Shown here piece by piece: positions 33,168 through 41,061 of a stretch of 41,061 bases of DNA (positions are counted from its first letter, which is position 1; each line of letters opens with the position of its first letter). This DNA comes from Bryobacterales bacterium. GTDB lineage: Bacteria > Acidobacteriota > Terriglobia > Bryobacterales > Bryobacteraceae. The notes beneath the pieces were generated by a model. That model saw only the letters and a program-made list of their open reading frames with translations. It did not search any database and had not been told where the DNA came from. The position numbers were made by a program, and so were the translations under genes. The stretch covers positions 1 through 41,061 of the forward strand of contig JAEUQE010000052.1 in NCBI GenBank assembly GCA_016789785.1, in the 5' to 3' direction.

Positions 33168-34856
33168 CTATCGCTTCCCTCCAGCAGGCCCATTCCACCG
33201 GATTTCTTCTATGTTCCACAAGGCGTAGGGTGGCACCACCGACGGCCGGACATTCTCCAGACCCGGCCGGTGCGCGACAAGCAGGTTTGGACTTACCAGG
33301 CTGATTACCGGCAGGCGTTTCGCCACCAACTCCTGTACTCTAGCGTACAACCTCTTTCTTCGTTCCTGGTTCGTCTCTTCCCGTTGCATCCGCATCATGC
33401 GGTCCATTTCGGCTTCCCATTCCAAGGGCGACCGCTCCGCACTGAGATTCCAGATGTGCATGCTGCCCGAGGCTGACCAGACGTTCATCTCGGCGTTCGG
33501 ATCCGCATCCCCGCTGCCAAGGGTCATGATCGCCGCCTCATAGTCCAGGGACTTCAGCACTCGATCCACCAACCCGCGAAACTCCAACGGCGTCACCTGC
33601 ACGCGGATTCCGGCGGCCTTCAGGTCCCACTGCAAGATGGAAGCGAGTTGCGTGTGGACTGCATTGGCACCGTTCACCGCCAAAGTAAACTCCACGGGTG
33701 TCCCGGTGCTGTCGCGCAGCACTCCATTCGAAAGCTTGAAGCCGGCTTCTTCCAGCAGACTCATCGCTCCGGCGGCCGATCGTTTCGGAGCGGGGATGTT
33801 CGTCACCCAGAGTTTGTTGCCTGGCGTGACGTGGTGGGCCAAGGCGGTTGCGCGCCCATCGAAGGCGAGCTTCACCATGCCCTCTCTGTCGGCCAGCAGT
33901 GACACCGCCTGCCGGAATCGCTCATCGCGGAACCAGCGTTGTTTCGATCGCGTGGCGGGTGTCAGCTTTTCTTCGGGGTTGAGATTGAAGAACAGGAAGT
34001 GATACTCCAGCGTCGATCCTGCGTCGACCAGAACGGATTGACCGGCGAGTGTCCGCAGACTGCGCGCCAGAGGCCGCGAGAGTAGATCGGATTCCCCGGC
34101 CCGGTACTGGAGCGTTTCGGCGGTCTGATCGGCGACAAACAGGATCTCCACTTCATCCAGGTAAGGTTTGCCGGGCATCCAGAAATGAGGATTGCGTTTC
34201 AGAACCACCCGTTGTCCCGGGACGTATTGCGATAGGACGAACGGGCCAAGTCCCACCAGTTCGGCCGGCTGCGCCGCAAGATTCCAAGCCTTCGCAAACT
34301 GTCCGTCCCGATACGCCTTTTCCAGGCGGTGCCGCGGCAGAATTGCAATTCCGTCGAATAGTCGCGCACCCGGCGCATGCGCCTGCGGAAAATCCAGCCG
34401 AATAGTGTGGGAAGTAAGCTTTGCAACGCGAATCGGGCGTCCACCTGGCGCCAGGAGATCCCGCTGGATCGAGCCGGTGCGTTCGTCCTGGTAGACCTCG
34501 AATGTGAAGACAACGTCGTCGGCGGTGAAGGGCACGCCGTCGGAGAACCGGACATCACGCCGGAGTTCGACGACGCACTGCTTTCCATCGGCGCTGAAGT
34601 TCCAGGCCCGCGCAAGGAAAGCTTCCGGCGCAAGCGTGACACCGTGAATCCTCGCGAGCCTCCCGTGCAGAAGGCGCAGAATGTCACGTGTTGGCGCATC
34701 CGCCGCCAGAACCGGATTAAAGGTTCGGGGTTCCGCACGCTGCGTGAGGCGCAGCCTTCCGCCGCTTTCCGCACCTGCGAGTTGCGCCACGCCCACTCCG
34801 GCAAGCGCAACCGCAATCGCCACCACCAGCCGGAGCCCATTGCGTTTGATCCTCAT
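33168..34856 (-). CDS. Peptide/nickel ABC transporter substrate-binding protein (SBP family 5)
   Basis: This 562-aa protein has a signal peptide (GLRLVVAIAVALAGVGVAQLAGA) and full-length family 5 content: RLRLTQRAEPRTFNPVLAAD, WNFSADGKQCVVELRRDVRFSDGVPFTADDVVFTFE in the first lobe, PGQRVVLKRNPHFW, and a C-terminal ETNQERRKRLYARVQELVAK helix. The start ATG at 34856 is preceded by GTG at 34859, and a GGGTAGG site overlaps them. There is no lipobox Cys, so it is a soluble periplasmic protein, as expected for a diderm. It binds oligopeptides or similar ligands for the DppBC-type permeases encoded upstream. Its stop lies 6 bp before the ECF sigma gene, an unusual follow-on for such an operon. Confidence 0.92.
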   Translation of the reverse strand: MRIKRNGLRLVVAIAVALAGVGVAQLAGAESGGRLRLTQRAEPRTFNPVLAADAPTRDILRLLHGRLARIHGVTLAPEAFLARAWNFSADGKQCVVELRRDVRFSDGVPFTADDVVFTFEVYQDERTGSIQRDLLAPGGRPIRVAKLTSHTIRLDFPQAHAPGARLFDGIAILPRHRLEKAYRDGQFAKAWNLAAQPAELVGLGPFVLSQYVPGQRVVLKRNPHFWMPGKPYLDEVEILFVADQTAETLQYRAGESDLLSRPLARSLRTLAGQSVLVDAGSTLEYHFLFFNLNPEEKLTPATRSKQRWFRDERFRQAVSLLADREGMVKLAFDGRATALAHHVTPGNKLWVTNIPAPKRSAAGAMSLLEEAGFKLSNGVLRDSTGTPVEFTLAVNGANAVHTQLASILQWDLKAAGIRVQVTPLEFRGLVDRVLKSLDYEAAIMTLGSGDADPNAEMNVWSASGSMHIWNLSAERSPLEWEAEMDRMMRMQREETNQERRKRLYARVQELVAKRLPVISLVSPNLLVAHRPGLENVRPSVVPPYALWNIEEIRWNGPAGGKR

Positions 34857-34869
34857 CACCTACCCACTC

Positions 34870-35721
34870 TCAGGTTTTCCGGTGTGCGGAAGCCGCCAGC
34901 ACCGAACTTGAAATCAACAACAAGACCATCGGGACAACCGGAGCGAACATCCACCAGCCCGCTTCTCCAGCCAGGCCATGCCGCACCGCGGCCAGCATCG
35001 TGCCCCAACTCGGGACGGGTTCACCCAGCCCCAGCCCGAAGAAGGACAGCGACGCCTCAGCCATGACGTAGCGAGGCAGCAGCACGAAAAACTGCGGCAG
35101 CAGGGCCCATCCCGCGGCCGGCAATAAGTGCCGCTTCATCAAATGCCAGCGCGTTGCGCCGAATCCACGGGCGGCGCGCACATAGTCCGATTGAAGGGCT
35201 ACCTGCGCGGACGCCCGCACCACTCGTGCCGGCCCCGGCCATCCAATCACACCCAACAGCAGGATCACCCCGGCAAAGGCGATCTCTCCCCGTAGCGACA
35301 GCGGCAGCAGACCGCGAATCGCGAACAGCACGTAGAGCCAGGGAAGGCTCATCGTCAGATCACAGCACCACAAGATCAACTGGTCGGCGCGTCCGCCGGC
35401 GGTGGCCGCCAGCAATCCCGCGGCGGCGCCTGCCCCCATCGACAATGCCACCGCGCCCGACGCCGCCACCAGGGACCAGCGCCCGGCGTGAAGCAGCCGG
35501 GACAGTAAGTCGCGCCCTAACTCGTCCGTGCCGAGTAAGTGCTCCCGGCCCGGCGGCGCTTGCGGTCTCTCCCTGTCCTGCACGGCCGGATCCCACGGCG
35601 ACACTACTCCCGCGCCAGCCGCACTCAACCCCAACAATCCGAGCACAAGAAGCGCAGCCATCGCGGCGAACCGCGGCGTTGTCCATCCTCCGGCTGCGTT
35701 GCTCCCGCGGAACGCTACCAT
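34870..35721 (-). CDS. Peptide ABC transporter permease, DppC/OppC-like
   Basis: This is a 283-aa membrane protein. The start at 35721 has GGGGGA about 8 nt upstream and gives the usual DppC length; the frame is open for about 110 codons further but that part lies in the upstream permease gene. The family signature HLLGTDELGRDLLSRLLHAGR is present near the N-terminus, and the cytoplasmic loop that contacts the ATPase is SDYVRAARGFGATRWHLMKRHLLPAA (EAA motif region). LSFFGLGLGEPVPSWGTML near the end is also typical. About six membrane helices are seen. The stop is 13 bp before the binding-protein start. Confidence 0.93.
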   Translation of the reverse strand: MVAFRGSNAAGGWTTPRFAAMAALLVLGLLGLSAAGAGVVSPWDPAVQDRERPQAPPGREHLLGTDELGRDLLSRLLHAGRWSLVAASGAVALSMGAGAAAGLLAATAGGRADQLILWCCDLTMSLPWLYVLFAIRGLLPLSLRGEIAFAGVILLLGVIGWPGPARVVRASAQVALQSDYVRAARGFGATRWHLMKRHLLPAAGWALLPQFFVLLPRYVMAEASLSFFGLGLGEPVPSWGTMLAAVRHGLAGEAGWWMFAPVVPMVLLLISSSVLAASAHRKT

Positions 35722-35800
35722 CCGTGAATCCCCCGGATGAACCTCGGATTCGGCACGGTCAACAGCGCCACCGGGGTCGCCGAGATAGAGTTGGAAACCC

Positions 35801-36727
35801 TCATGAGACCTGGCGCTTTCCTGGGCGTTCGCCGAGAGGGATCGCCACCCGGCGCAACCTCGGATCCAGCGCTGCCCGTGCCATTTCCGCGCCAAGATTC
35901 GCCAACAGCAACAGCCCTCCCGAGAGTGCGACCACAGCCGCCACCACCGCCGTGTCCCGGCTTTGAATCGCATCCAACAACAGAGTTCCCAATCCTGGCC
36001 AACTGAGTGCTGCTTCCACCAGAAGAGACGCGCTGAGCAACCCGCCAAAGCTCAGCCCGATCACAGGAAGCAGCGGAGCGGCCGCCAAAGGCAGCACGTA
36101 GCTCCACCATAGCCGTGTGCCGCGAATCCCCAGCATCCGCGCCGACTCGACGCTCGGGTGCGACACGGCCCCCTGCAGCGCTTCCCGGAAGTGCACCACC
36201 GGTCCGGGCAGCGCTCCCAGTGTCAACACCACCCACGGCAGGGCGGCGAAGTTACCAAACATCCATAACCCAAGCAGCGCAATTACTAACTCCGGCAAGG
36301 CAACGAAAATCGTGTTCGACACCAGCAGGAGTAAGTCGGTAATCCCGCCCGAGTGCCGCGCCGCCAGCCAGCCAAGTCCCGCCGCCAGCAGCCACGCCGT
36401 AAGCGTTGCCGCGAAATTCAGAAGCAGCGTGTTTGGAAGCCGGTCCGCCAGAAGGCGGGACACGGGCATTCCATAAGTCATGGACTCGCCGAAGTCACCC
36501 CGCAGCACCGATGCGCACCACCGGCCGTAGCGTTCCCACCACGGGCGGTCGAGCCCCAGCCGGATTCGCGCGGCCTCCACCGTTTCGCGGCTCGCCTCGG
36601 GATTCAATCGCAGAGTGTCCAGATAGTCGCCCGGCGCTGTCTCGGCTAAGGTGAAGGTCAATAGCGAGAGGAATGCCATCAGGAAGAAAGTGCGTAGCGA
36701 GACCGAAGCCCCGGAGTTAGTACGCAT
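35801..36727 (-). CDS. Peptide ABC transporter permease, DppB/OppB-like
   Basis: This is a 308-aa membrane protein whose ATG overlaps the end of the ATPase gene by 11 bp. The DppB N-terminal signature is clear: ETAPGDYLDTLRLNPEASRE and RLGLDRPWWERYGRWCASVL then RGDFGESMTYGMPVSRLLADRLPNTLLL. The EAA-like loop is PSVESARMLGIRGTRLWWSYVLP, and the conserved end LVEAALSWPGLGTLLLDAIQSRDTAVV is present. Together with the DppC-like protein it forms the transmembrane channel. A 79-bp gap separates it from the DppC gene, longer than the other junctions in this operon. Confidence 0.93.
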   Translation of the reverse strand: MRTNSGASVSLRTFFLMAFLSLLTFTLAETAPGDYLDTLRLNPEASRETVEAARIRLGLDRPWWERYGRWCASVLRGDFGESMTYGMPVSRLLADRLPNTLLLNFAATLTAWLLAAGLGWLAARHSGGITDLLLLVSNTIFVALPELVIALLGLWMFGNFAALPWVVLTLGALPGPVVHFREALQGAVSHPSVESARMLGIRGTRLWWSYVLPLAAAPLLPVIGLSFGGLLSASLLVEAALSWPGLGTLLLDAIQSRDTAVVAAVVALSGGLLLLANLGAEMARAALDPRLRRVAIPLGERPGKRQVS

Positions 36728-38063
36728 GCACGGTCTCCGGTCTCAGAATGCCTTCCTCCAACCGGACGATCTCGTCCGCGAAGCCGTTGCCAAAGGCGTC
36801 CAGCGTTTCCTCGTGATGGCTGATCCAGAGGTAGGCCAACCCTCGCTCCCGCTGGAATTCCCGCAGCAGCGCGAGCGTCCGCATGCAGAGTTCCCGGTCC
36901 AGCCCATTCGCCGCCTCATCGAAAATCACGGCTCGCGGCTCGGCGATCATTGCCCTGGCGATCAGAACGCGCCGGCGCTGCCCTCCGCTGATTTCATGCG
37001 CTCTGCGGCGTGCCAGCGAACCTTCCAGCCAGAGCCGGTCCATCCAACCAAGCGCGGCGCGGCGGCGATCCCGGTAAGAGACTCCGCGCACCTCCAGCGG
37101 TTCGGCAATCAGATCCGCCACGGTCATCCCAGGGTTCAGAGCTGCCAGCGGATCCGGCATCACAAGCTGTACCGGGGCACTATGCTCCACCGCGCCGGCA
37201 TCGGGCGGCTCCAACTTTGCCAGACAGCGCGCCAGCGTGGATTTTCCCGATCCCGACGCCCCTCGCAGGCCGATCGTCCTTCCAGGGCGCAGGCGGAGTG
37301 TCACGTCCCGCAGCACGGGACGCTGGTATGACTTGTGCACGCCACGGGCGTCAATGAGCGGTGCACCATTCCCGTGGAAGTGGCTATTCGCCCTCACCGC
37401 CGGTTGCGCGTCGCGGTTTGCATCCTCGCTTGCTGGCGGTCCCCACGCGCCGTCTACCAGATCCAGCCATCCCGTCGCCACGTGCTCAACGGGCTTCGGC
37501 CGGTGCGTGAACCACAGCACCGCAAATCCGAACTCGGCTCTCAGTTCCGACACCAGCGCGATCACGCGACGCTCGTTTTCCTCATCAAGCGAAGCCGTTG
37601 CTTCGTCGGCCACCAGCACCGAAGGGCGAATCGCGACAGCGCGCGCGAGCGCCACCCGCTGCAGTTGCCCGCTACTCAATTCGTTCGGATATGCGCGCTT
37701 CTTCTCGGACAATCCAACGCGGTCCAGCAGAACGTCCGTGTCTCGCGGAGATCGGCCATTCGCCGCCAGGACATCGGCGATCTGCGCCCCCACGCGCCGC
37801 ATCGGATGCAGCCACGCTCCGGCTTCCTGCTCCACCAGCGCAGCCTTGCCCTCGCGCGTCACTTGTCCCTCGACGGTCGCGGCGATCAGCGATCGCCCAG
37901 CCACCAGCGCCGCCAGGGTGGACTTTCCCGATCCTGATGGTCCCGTGCAGACAAGCCAGTCACCCGCATACAGCGCGCAACTCAACTGCCCTAGGACCCG
38001 GTGGGTGCCATAATTGACCGCGAGTTCCGAAATCCGTACGAGCGCCCTGTTCAAATTGCCCAT
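36717..38063 (-). CDS. Fused double ATPase of a peptide ABC transporter (DppD-DppF-like)
   Basis: This 448-aa protein contains two complete ATP-binding cassettes. The first has Walker A GPSGSGKST, signature LSSGQLQRVALARA, Walker B VLVADEATASLDE and the switch His in WFTHRP. The second has GASGSGKST, ISGGQRRRVLIARA, AVIFDEAANGLD and WISHHEE. Dpp/Opp systems usually use two separate subunits; a fusion is an established variant. Both cassettes are shorter than usual and lack the long C-terminal oligopeptide extension with its Cys cluster. The start at 38063 (MGNLNRALVRISELAV) has only a weak AGG site; an upstream ATG at 38147 is possible. It is the first gene of the importer-sigma-CHAT operon. 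Confidence 0.92.
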   Translation of the reverse strand: MGNLNRALVRISELAVNYGTHRVLGQLSCALYAGDWLVCTGPSGSGKSTLAALVAGRSLIAATVEGQVTREGKAALVEQEAGAWLHPMRRVGAQIADVLAANGRSPRDTDVLLDRVGLSEKKRAYPNELSSGQLQRVALARAVAIRPSVLVADEATASLDEENERRVIALVSELRAEFGFAVLWFTHRPKPVEHVATGWLDLVDGAWGPPASEDANRDAQPAVRANSHFHGNGAPLIDARGVHKSYQRPVLRDVTLRLRPGRTIGLRGASGSGKSTLARCLAKLEPPDAGAVEHSAPVQLVMPDPLAALNPGMTVADLIAEPLEVRGVSYRDRRRAALGWMDRLWLEGSLARRRAHEISGGQRRRVLIARAMIAEPRAVIFDEAANGLDRELCMRTLALLREFQRERGLAYLWISHHEETLDAFGNGFADEIVRLEEGILRPETVHAY

Positions 38064-38554
38064 TCGATGCCTGTCGCCAAGACCCCGATGCAATGAATTC
38101 GCGCGACCGGACGGGTTCGGCTGTAACATTGCATCGAGCGGTGCCAACCGGGTGGGGACGCCCAGCCCTGATTGGATATATCCCCACTCCTTTTTCAGCG
38201 TTGTTCGGCCGGAAAACCTTCCCGGACGCCGTTTTGCCGCTCTCCCGCCAAAGCCGTCGAATTTGACTTGCCGCCTCCCGATCTGCCACAGTATGTTTCG
38301 TCGGAGATTCCAACGGTGTCAACGCCCGCTGGCGGCCACCTGCTAGCCCTCCCTGGACCTGGGAGACGGCGAGCTACCTCGCAATTTGGGTACTGGAAAG
38401 CCGCAGGGACCCGAGGTGCTTCCCGGAATTCGCCTTCCCCGCATGACCTTGCGGTAGGCGAACACGGTGGTTCGGGAATGTCGTGGTTCAGGAACACAGT
38501 GGTTCACCGTTTCACTCCTCTGACCCAGTGCAGTAAGGAACAACCTTTTCCAAG
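38064..38554. other. About 490 bp divergent intergenic region between the ABC operon and topA
   Basis: This must hold the promoters of both the leftward importer/sigma/CHAT operon and rightward topA. Frames are open on both strands, but none resembles a protein. Close to topA are three 16-bp-spaced GTGGTTC repeats (separate entry). An AT-containing patch TTGGATATATCC at 38173-38184 lies about 110 bp upstream of the ATPase start and could be part of a promoter. No hairpin terminator or RNA gene is recognised. Confidence 0.45.
38460..38505 (+). promoter_or_regulatory. Three GTGGTTC repeats spaced exactly 16 bp upstream of topA
   Basis: GTGGTTC starts at 38467, 38483 and 38499, a period of exactly 16 bp. 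The first and third copies are preceded by GAACAC plus one base, giving the near-palindrome GAACAC-N-GTGGTTC at 38460-38473 and 38492-38505. The array ends 49 bp before the topA start codon, a plausible operator position. No known regulator is assigned. Confidence 0.55.
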
Positions 38555-41061
38555 ATGGCAGCAAAAACCGCAGCAACCGCAGGCAGAGCGCTGGTGATTG
38601 TCGAGTCGCCCACGAAGGCCAAGACGATCACCAAGTTTCTCGGCAGGGACTTCACCGTTCGTGCCTCCATGGGCCACATCCGCGATCTTCCCGAGAGTGC
38701 CTCGGAGATCCCGGCCAAGTACAAGAAGGAGGCATGGTCACGCCTCGGCGTCAACACGGAGTCCGACTTCGAGCCTATCTACGTCATCCCGAAGTCGAAG
38801 AAGGATCAGGTCAAGGAACTGCAGGACCTGCTCAAGTCCGCCGACCGCCTCTTCCTCGCAACGGACGAGGACCGCGAGGGCGAGTCCATCTCCTGGCATC
38901 TCTATCAGGTGCTGAAGCCGCGCATCCCGACCCGCCGCCTCGTGTTCAACGAGATCACCCGCGAAGCGATCGAGCACGCCATCCAGAACACGCGCGAAAT
39001 TGATGAGTCATTGGTTCGCGCGCAGGAAACGCGCCGCATCGTCGACCGTTTGTTCGGCTACGAAGTCAGCCCTCTGCTCTGGAAGAAGATGGCGCCGGGT
39101 TTCTCGGCGGGACGTGTGCAATCGGTCGCCGTCCGTCTGTTGGTGGAGCGCGAGCGCGCCCGCATTCGCTTCACGTCCGCCCGCTACTGGGGTGTGAAGG
39201 CCAAACTGCGCAAGCCGCAGTTCGATCCAGCCTTTGACGCGGATCTCGTGCAACTGGCCGGCAAGCGCGTCGCCACCAGCAAGGACTTCAATCCGGACAC
39301 CGGCAAGCTTCAGGATCCCGATGCCTTGATCCTGCTGGGCAAGGCGGATGCGGAGCGCGTGGTAGGTCTGCTGGAAAAGGGCCCCATCCTGACCCGTTCG
39401 GTGGAAGAAAAGCCTTTCGTACAACGTCCGGCCGCGCCGTTCGTCACATCGACGCTGCAAGTGGAGGCCAATTCGAAGCTGCGCTATTCGGCTAAGCGCA
39501 CCATGCAGGTCGCCCAGCAGCTCTACGAAAACGGGTTCATCACCTACATGCGTACGGACTCGACGTCGCTTTCCGACGAAGCTGTTCGCGGCGCCCGCTC
39601 GCTGATCGCGCGCGAGTATGGGCCGGAATACGTGGCGCCCTTTGTCCGCCAGTACGAAACCAAGGTCAAGAATGCGCAGGAAGCGCACGAGGCCATTCGC
39701 CCCGCGAGCGAGAACTTCGCCGCCCCGGACACCGTGCGCGCACAGCTTGGCGACGAAGCGTTCCGCCTCTATGACCTTATTTACAAGCGCACCGTCGCCT
39801 GTCAGATGGCGGACGCGCGCGGCACCAACACCGTGGTCACCATGGATGTGGACGACGCGACTTTCCGCGCCTCCGGAAAAACCATCGAGTTCGCGGGCTT
39901 CTTGAAGGCCTACAAGATCGATGAGGATGACGATGCCGACGACAAGGATCGCGTGCTGCCGCGCCTGGCCGCCGGTGACCGCCTGAACTGCGAAAAAGCC
40001 GAAACGCTGGATCGCAACACGCAACCGCCCAACCGCTACACGGAAGGCTCGCTCATCCGCGAGTTGGAGAAGCTCGGCATCGGACGGCCGTCGACCTGGG
40101 CATCCATTGTGGAACTCGTGCTCAATCGCTCTTACGCATTCAAAAAGGGCACTACGCTGGTTCCCACATTCACTGCGATGGCCGTGGTTGGGTTACTCGA
40201 GCAGTATTTCACGCACTATCTCGATTACTCTTATACGGCGCGTCTGGAGGATGATCTGGATGCGATTTCCCGTGGGGAGTCCGAGTCGCTGAGTTATCTG
40301 CGGAATTTCTATCATGGCGAGAGCGATCAGGGCCTGCGCACGCTGGTGACCATGGGCGAGCGCGACATTGATCCACGCGTGATCAACTCGATTCCGCTGG
40401 GAGAATGGGAAGGCAAGAAGATCGAAGTTCGCGTCGGGAGATACGGGCCGTTTCTTTCCGATGGCGAGCGCCGCGCCAGTCTGCCCGATGAATTACCGCC
40501 CGACGAGCTAAATGTCGAAAAAGCGCTGGAAATGTTGGAACACGCCAGCCGCGAACCGGAGTCGCTTGGCTTACACCCGGAAACCGGCGAGCCGGTGTAT
40601 TTGAAGGTGGGGCGCTATGGTCCCTATGTGCAGTTGGGCGACGGCAGGGACGGTTCGAAGCCGAAGATGGCGTCGCTCATTGCGGGCACGGATCTGAAGG
40701 ATGTGGATCTGGCGCATGCCGCGAAGTTGTTGGCCTTGCCGCGGACGTTGGGCAAGCATCCGGAAACGGGTGAGCCGGTGATTGCCGCCAATGGCCGCTT
40801 TGGCCCGTATGTGCAGTCTGGCAACGAGACCCGTTCTCTGCCTTCGGATCAATCGCCCATCGACGTTTCGCTTGAACGCGCGCTGGAAATCCTGAAGCAG
40901 CCGAGAACGCGTGGACGCGGCGGTCCCGCGAGGTCGCAGACATCGTTGAAGGAGTTCGGCGTGCATCCGGTGTTCGGCAAGCAGGTCAAGTTGCTGAGCG
41001 GGCGCTACGGCCCTTACGTCACGGATGGCGAGATTCACGCCAGCATTCCGCGCGGCACCGA
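38555..41061 (+). CDS. topA: DNA topoisomerase I (TopA), C-terminus beyond the window
   Basis: 835 codons are seen and the frame is open at the right edge. Type IA topoisomerase relaxes negative supercoils. The Toprim domain opens LVIVESPTKAKTITKFLG and holds ATDEDREGES (D104, E105, D106). GFSAGRVQSVAVRLL, the catalytic Tyr Y331 in NGFITYMRTDST, AHEAIRPAS and EKLGIGRPSTWASI are all present. From about residue 615 there are no Cys4 zinc fingers; instead repeated GRYGPF/GRYGPYV/GRFGPYV units follow (the Topoisom_C repeat type), each near a HPETGEPV segment. The N-terminus has a short Ala/Thr extension. The ribosome site (AAGGAA, about 15 nt upstream) is weak, and the start is fixed by the conserved opening. 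Confidence 0.96.
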   Translation, partial: MAAKTAATAGRALVIVESPTKAKTITKFLGRDFTVRASMGHIRDLPESASEIPAKYKKEAWSRLGVNTESDFEPIYVIPKSKKDQVKELQDLLKSADRLFLATDEDREGESISWHLYQVLKPRIPTRRLVFNEITREAIEHAIQNTREIDESLVRAQETRRIVDRLFGYEVSPLLWKKMAPGFSAGRVQSVAVRLLVERERARIRFTSARYWGVKAKLRKPQFDPAFDADLVQLAGKRVATSKDFNPDTGKLQDPDALILLGKADAERVVGLLEKGPILTRSVEEKPFVQRPAAPFVTSTLQVEANSKLRYSAKRTMQVAQQLYENGFITYMRTDSTSLSDEAVRGARSLIAREYGPEYVAPFVRQYETKVKNAQEAHEAIRPASENFAAPDTVRAQLGDEAFRLYDLIYKRTVACQMADARGTNTVVTMDVDDATFRASGKTIEFAGFLKAYKIDEDDDADDKDRVLPRLAAGDRLNCEKAETLDRNTQPPNRYTEGSLIRELEKLGIGRPSTWASIVELVLNRSYAFKKGTTLVPTFTAMAVVGLLEQYFTHYLDYSYTARLEDDLDAISRGESESLSYLRNFYHGESDQGLRTLVTMGERDIDPRVINSIPLGEWEGKKIEVRVGRYGPFLSDGERRASLPDELPPDELNVEKALEMLEHASREPESLGLHPETGEPVYLKVGRYGPYVQLGDGRDGSKPKMASLIAGTDLKDVDLAHAAKLLALPRTLGKHPETGEPVIAANGRFGPYVQSGNETRSLPSDQSPIDVSLERALEILKQPRTRGRGGPARSQTSLKEFGVHPVFGKQVKLLSGRYGPYVTDGEIHASIPRGT

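Noticed and set aside
35722..36048. N-terminal extension of the DppC-like permease
   Set aside because: The frame is open but lies mostly inside the DppB-like gene. The extension is Trp/Cys/Arg-rich and unlike any permease, and a good ribosome site precedes the start at 35721.
27256..38063. Type III-E CRISPR (Craspase) locus
   Set aside because: TPR-CHAT plus sigma suggested it, but there is no gRAMP/Cas7-11 gene, no Cas1/Cas2, no reverse transcriptase and no repeat-spacer array in the window.
38195..38497. Open frame of 100 codons on the minus strand upstream of the ABC operon
   Set aside because: No ribosome site, Arg/Pro/Gly-rich random-looking translation, and it covers the repeat array upstream of topA.
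39008..40024. Open frame of 338 codons antisense to topA
   Set aside because: topA conserved motifs lie on the plus strand throughout. The antisense sequence is not protein-like.

Overview
The window reads as chromosomal DNA of an Acidobacteriota bacterium, most likely of the Solibacter/Bryobacteraceae kind. The evidence is GC-rich coding DNA, a Solibacter-type N-terminal domain (TIGR03437-like) on a secreted hydrolase, a PSD1/DUF1501 gene pair typical of Acidobacteriota and Planctomycetota, a TIGR02999-type ECF sigma factor next to a kinase-TPR protein, and a DUF418 membrane protein. No rRNA, tRNA, CRISPR array, insertion sequence or prophage was seen. The taxonomic call is inference from gene content only.

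Layout. (1) 1-7521, minus strand: five closely spaced genes, probably one operon reading leftwards. They are an unknown 509-aa protein, a secreted LolA-like-fold protein, a large multi-CxxCH PSD1 protein, a Tat-exported DUF1501 protein, and a PPC/DUF296 protein cut by the window edge. (2) 7626-14071, plus strand: an accessory stretch of mostly small or unknown genes. It holds an HExxH protein, a possible one-helix small protein, a Cys-rich secreted protein, a secreted alpha/beta hydrolase fused to the Solibacter domain, a beta-rich unknown, and a PQQ-repeat-like secreted protein. (3) 14153-17778, minus: ECF sigma factor and Ser/Thr kinase-TPR protein joined by an ATGA overlap. (4) 18673-25333: truB, a convergent S41 peptidase, a stand-alone CZB protein, and a coupled trio of MoxR-type AAA ATPase, 611-aa unknown protein and DUF418 membrane protein, followed by a terminator. 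(5) 25421-26497, minus: a secreted repetitive beta-rich protein. (6) 27256-38063, minus: the most interesting part. A complete peptide-type ABC importer (fused double ATPase, two permeases, binding protein) runs with almost no gaps into an ECF sigma gene, which overlaps the gene of a TPR-CHAT (caspase-like) protease. About 560 bp further on, the same strand carries a zinc-finger/beta-sandwich protein and a secreted S8 subtilisin-like protease. (7) 38555 to the end, plus: topA, cut by the window edge, preceded by three 16-bp-spaced repeats.

Proposed working model (inference): region 6 is a protease- and peptide-centred regulatory or conflict module. The subtilase makes extracellular peptides, the importer brings peptides in, and the ECF sigma factor and TPR-CHAT protease act inside the cell. 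The zinc-finger protein would be a candidate sigma-binding partner or CHAT substrate. The pairing of a TPR-CHAT protease with a sigma factor recalls the Craspase (type III-E CRISPR) accessory genes, but there is no CRISPR component here. A second less-described unit is the MoxR ATPase with the 611-aa partner, whose N-terminus has a DUF5682/TraB-like look.
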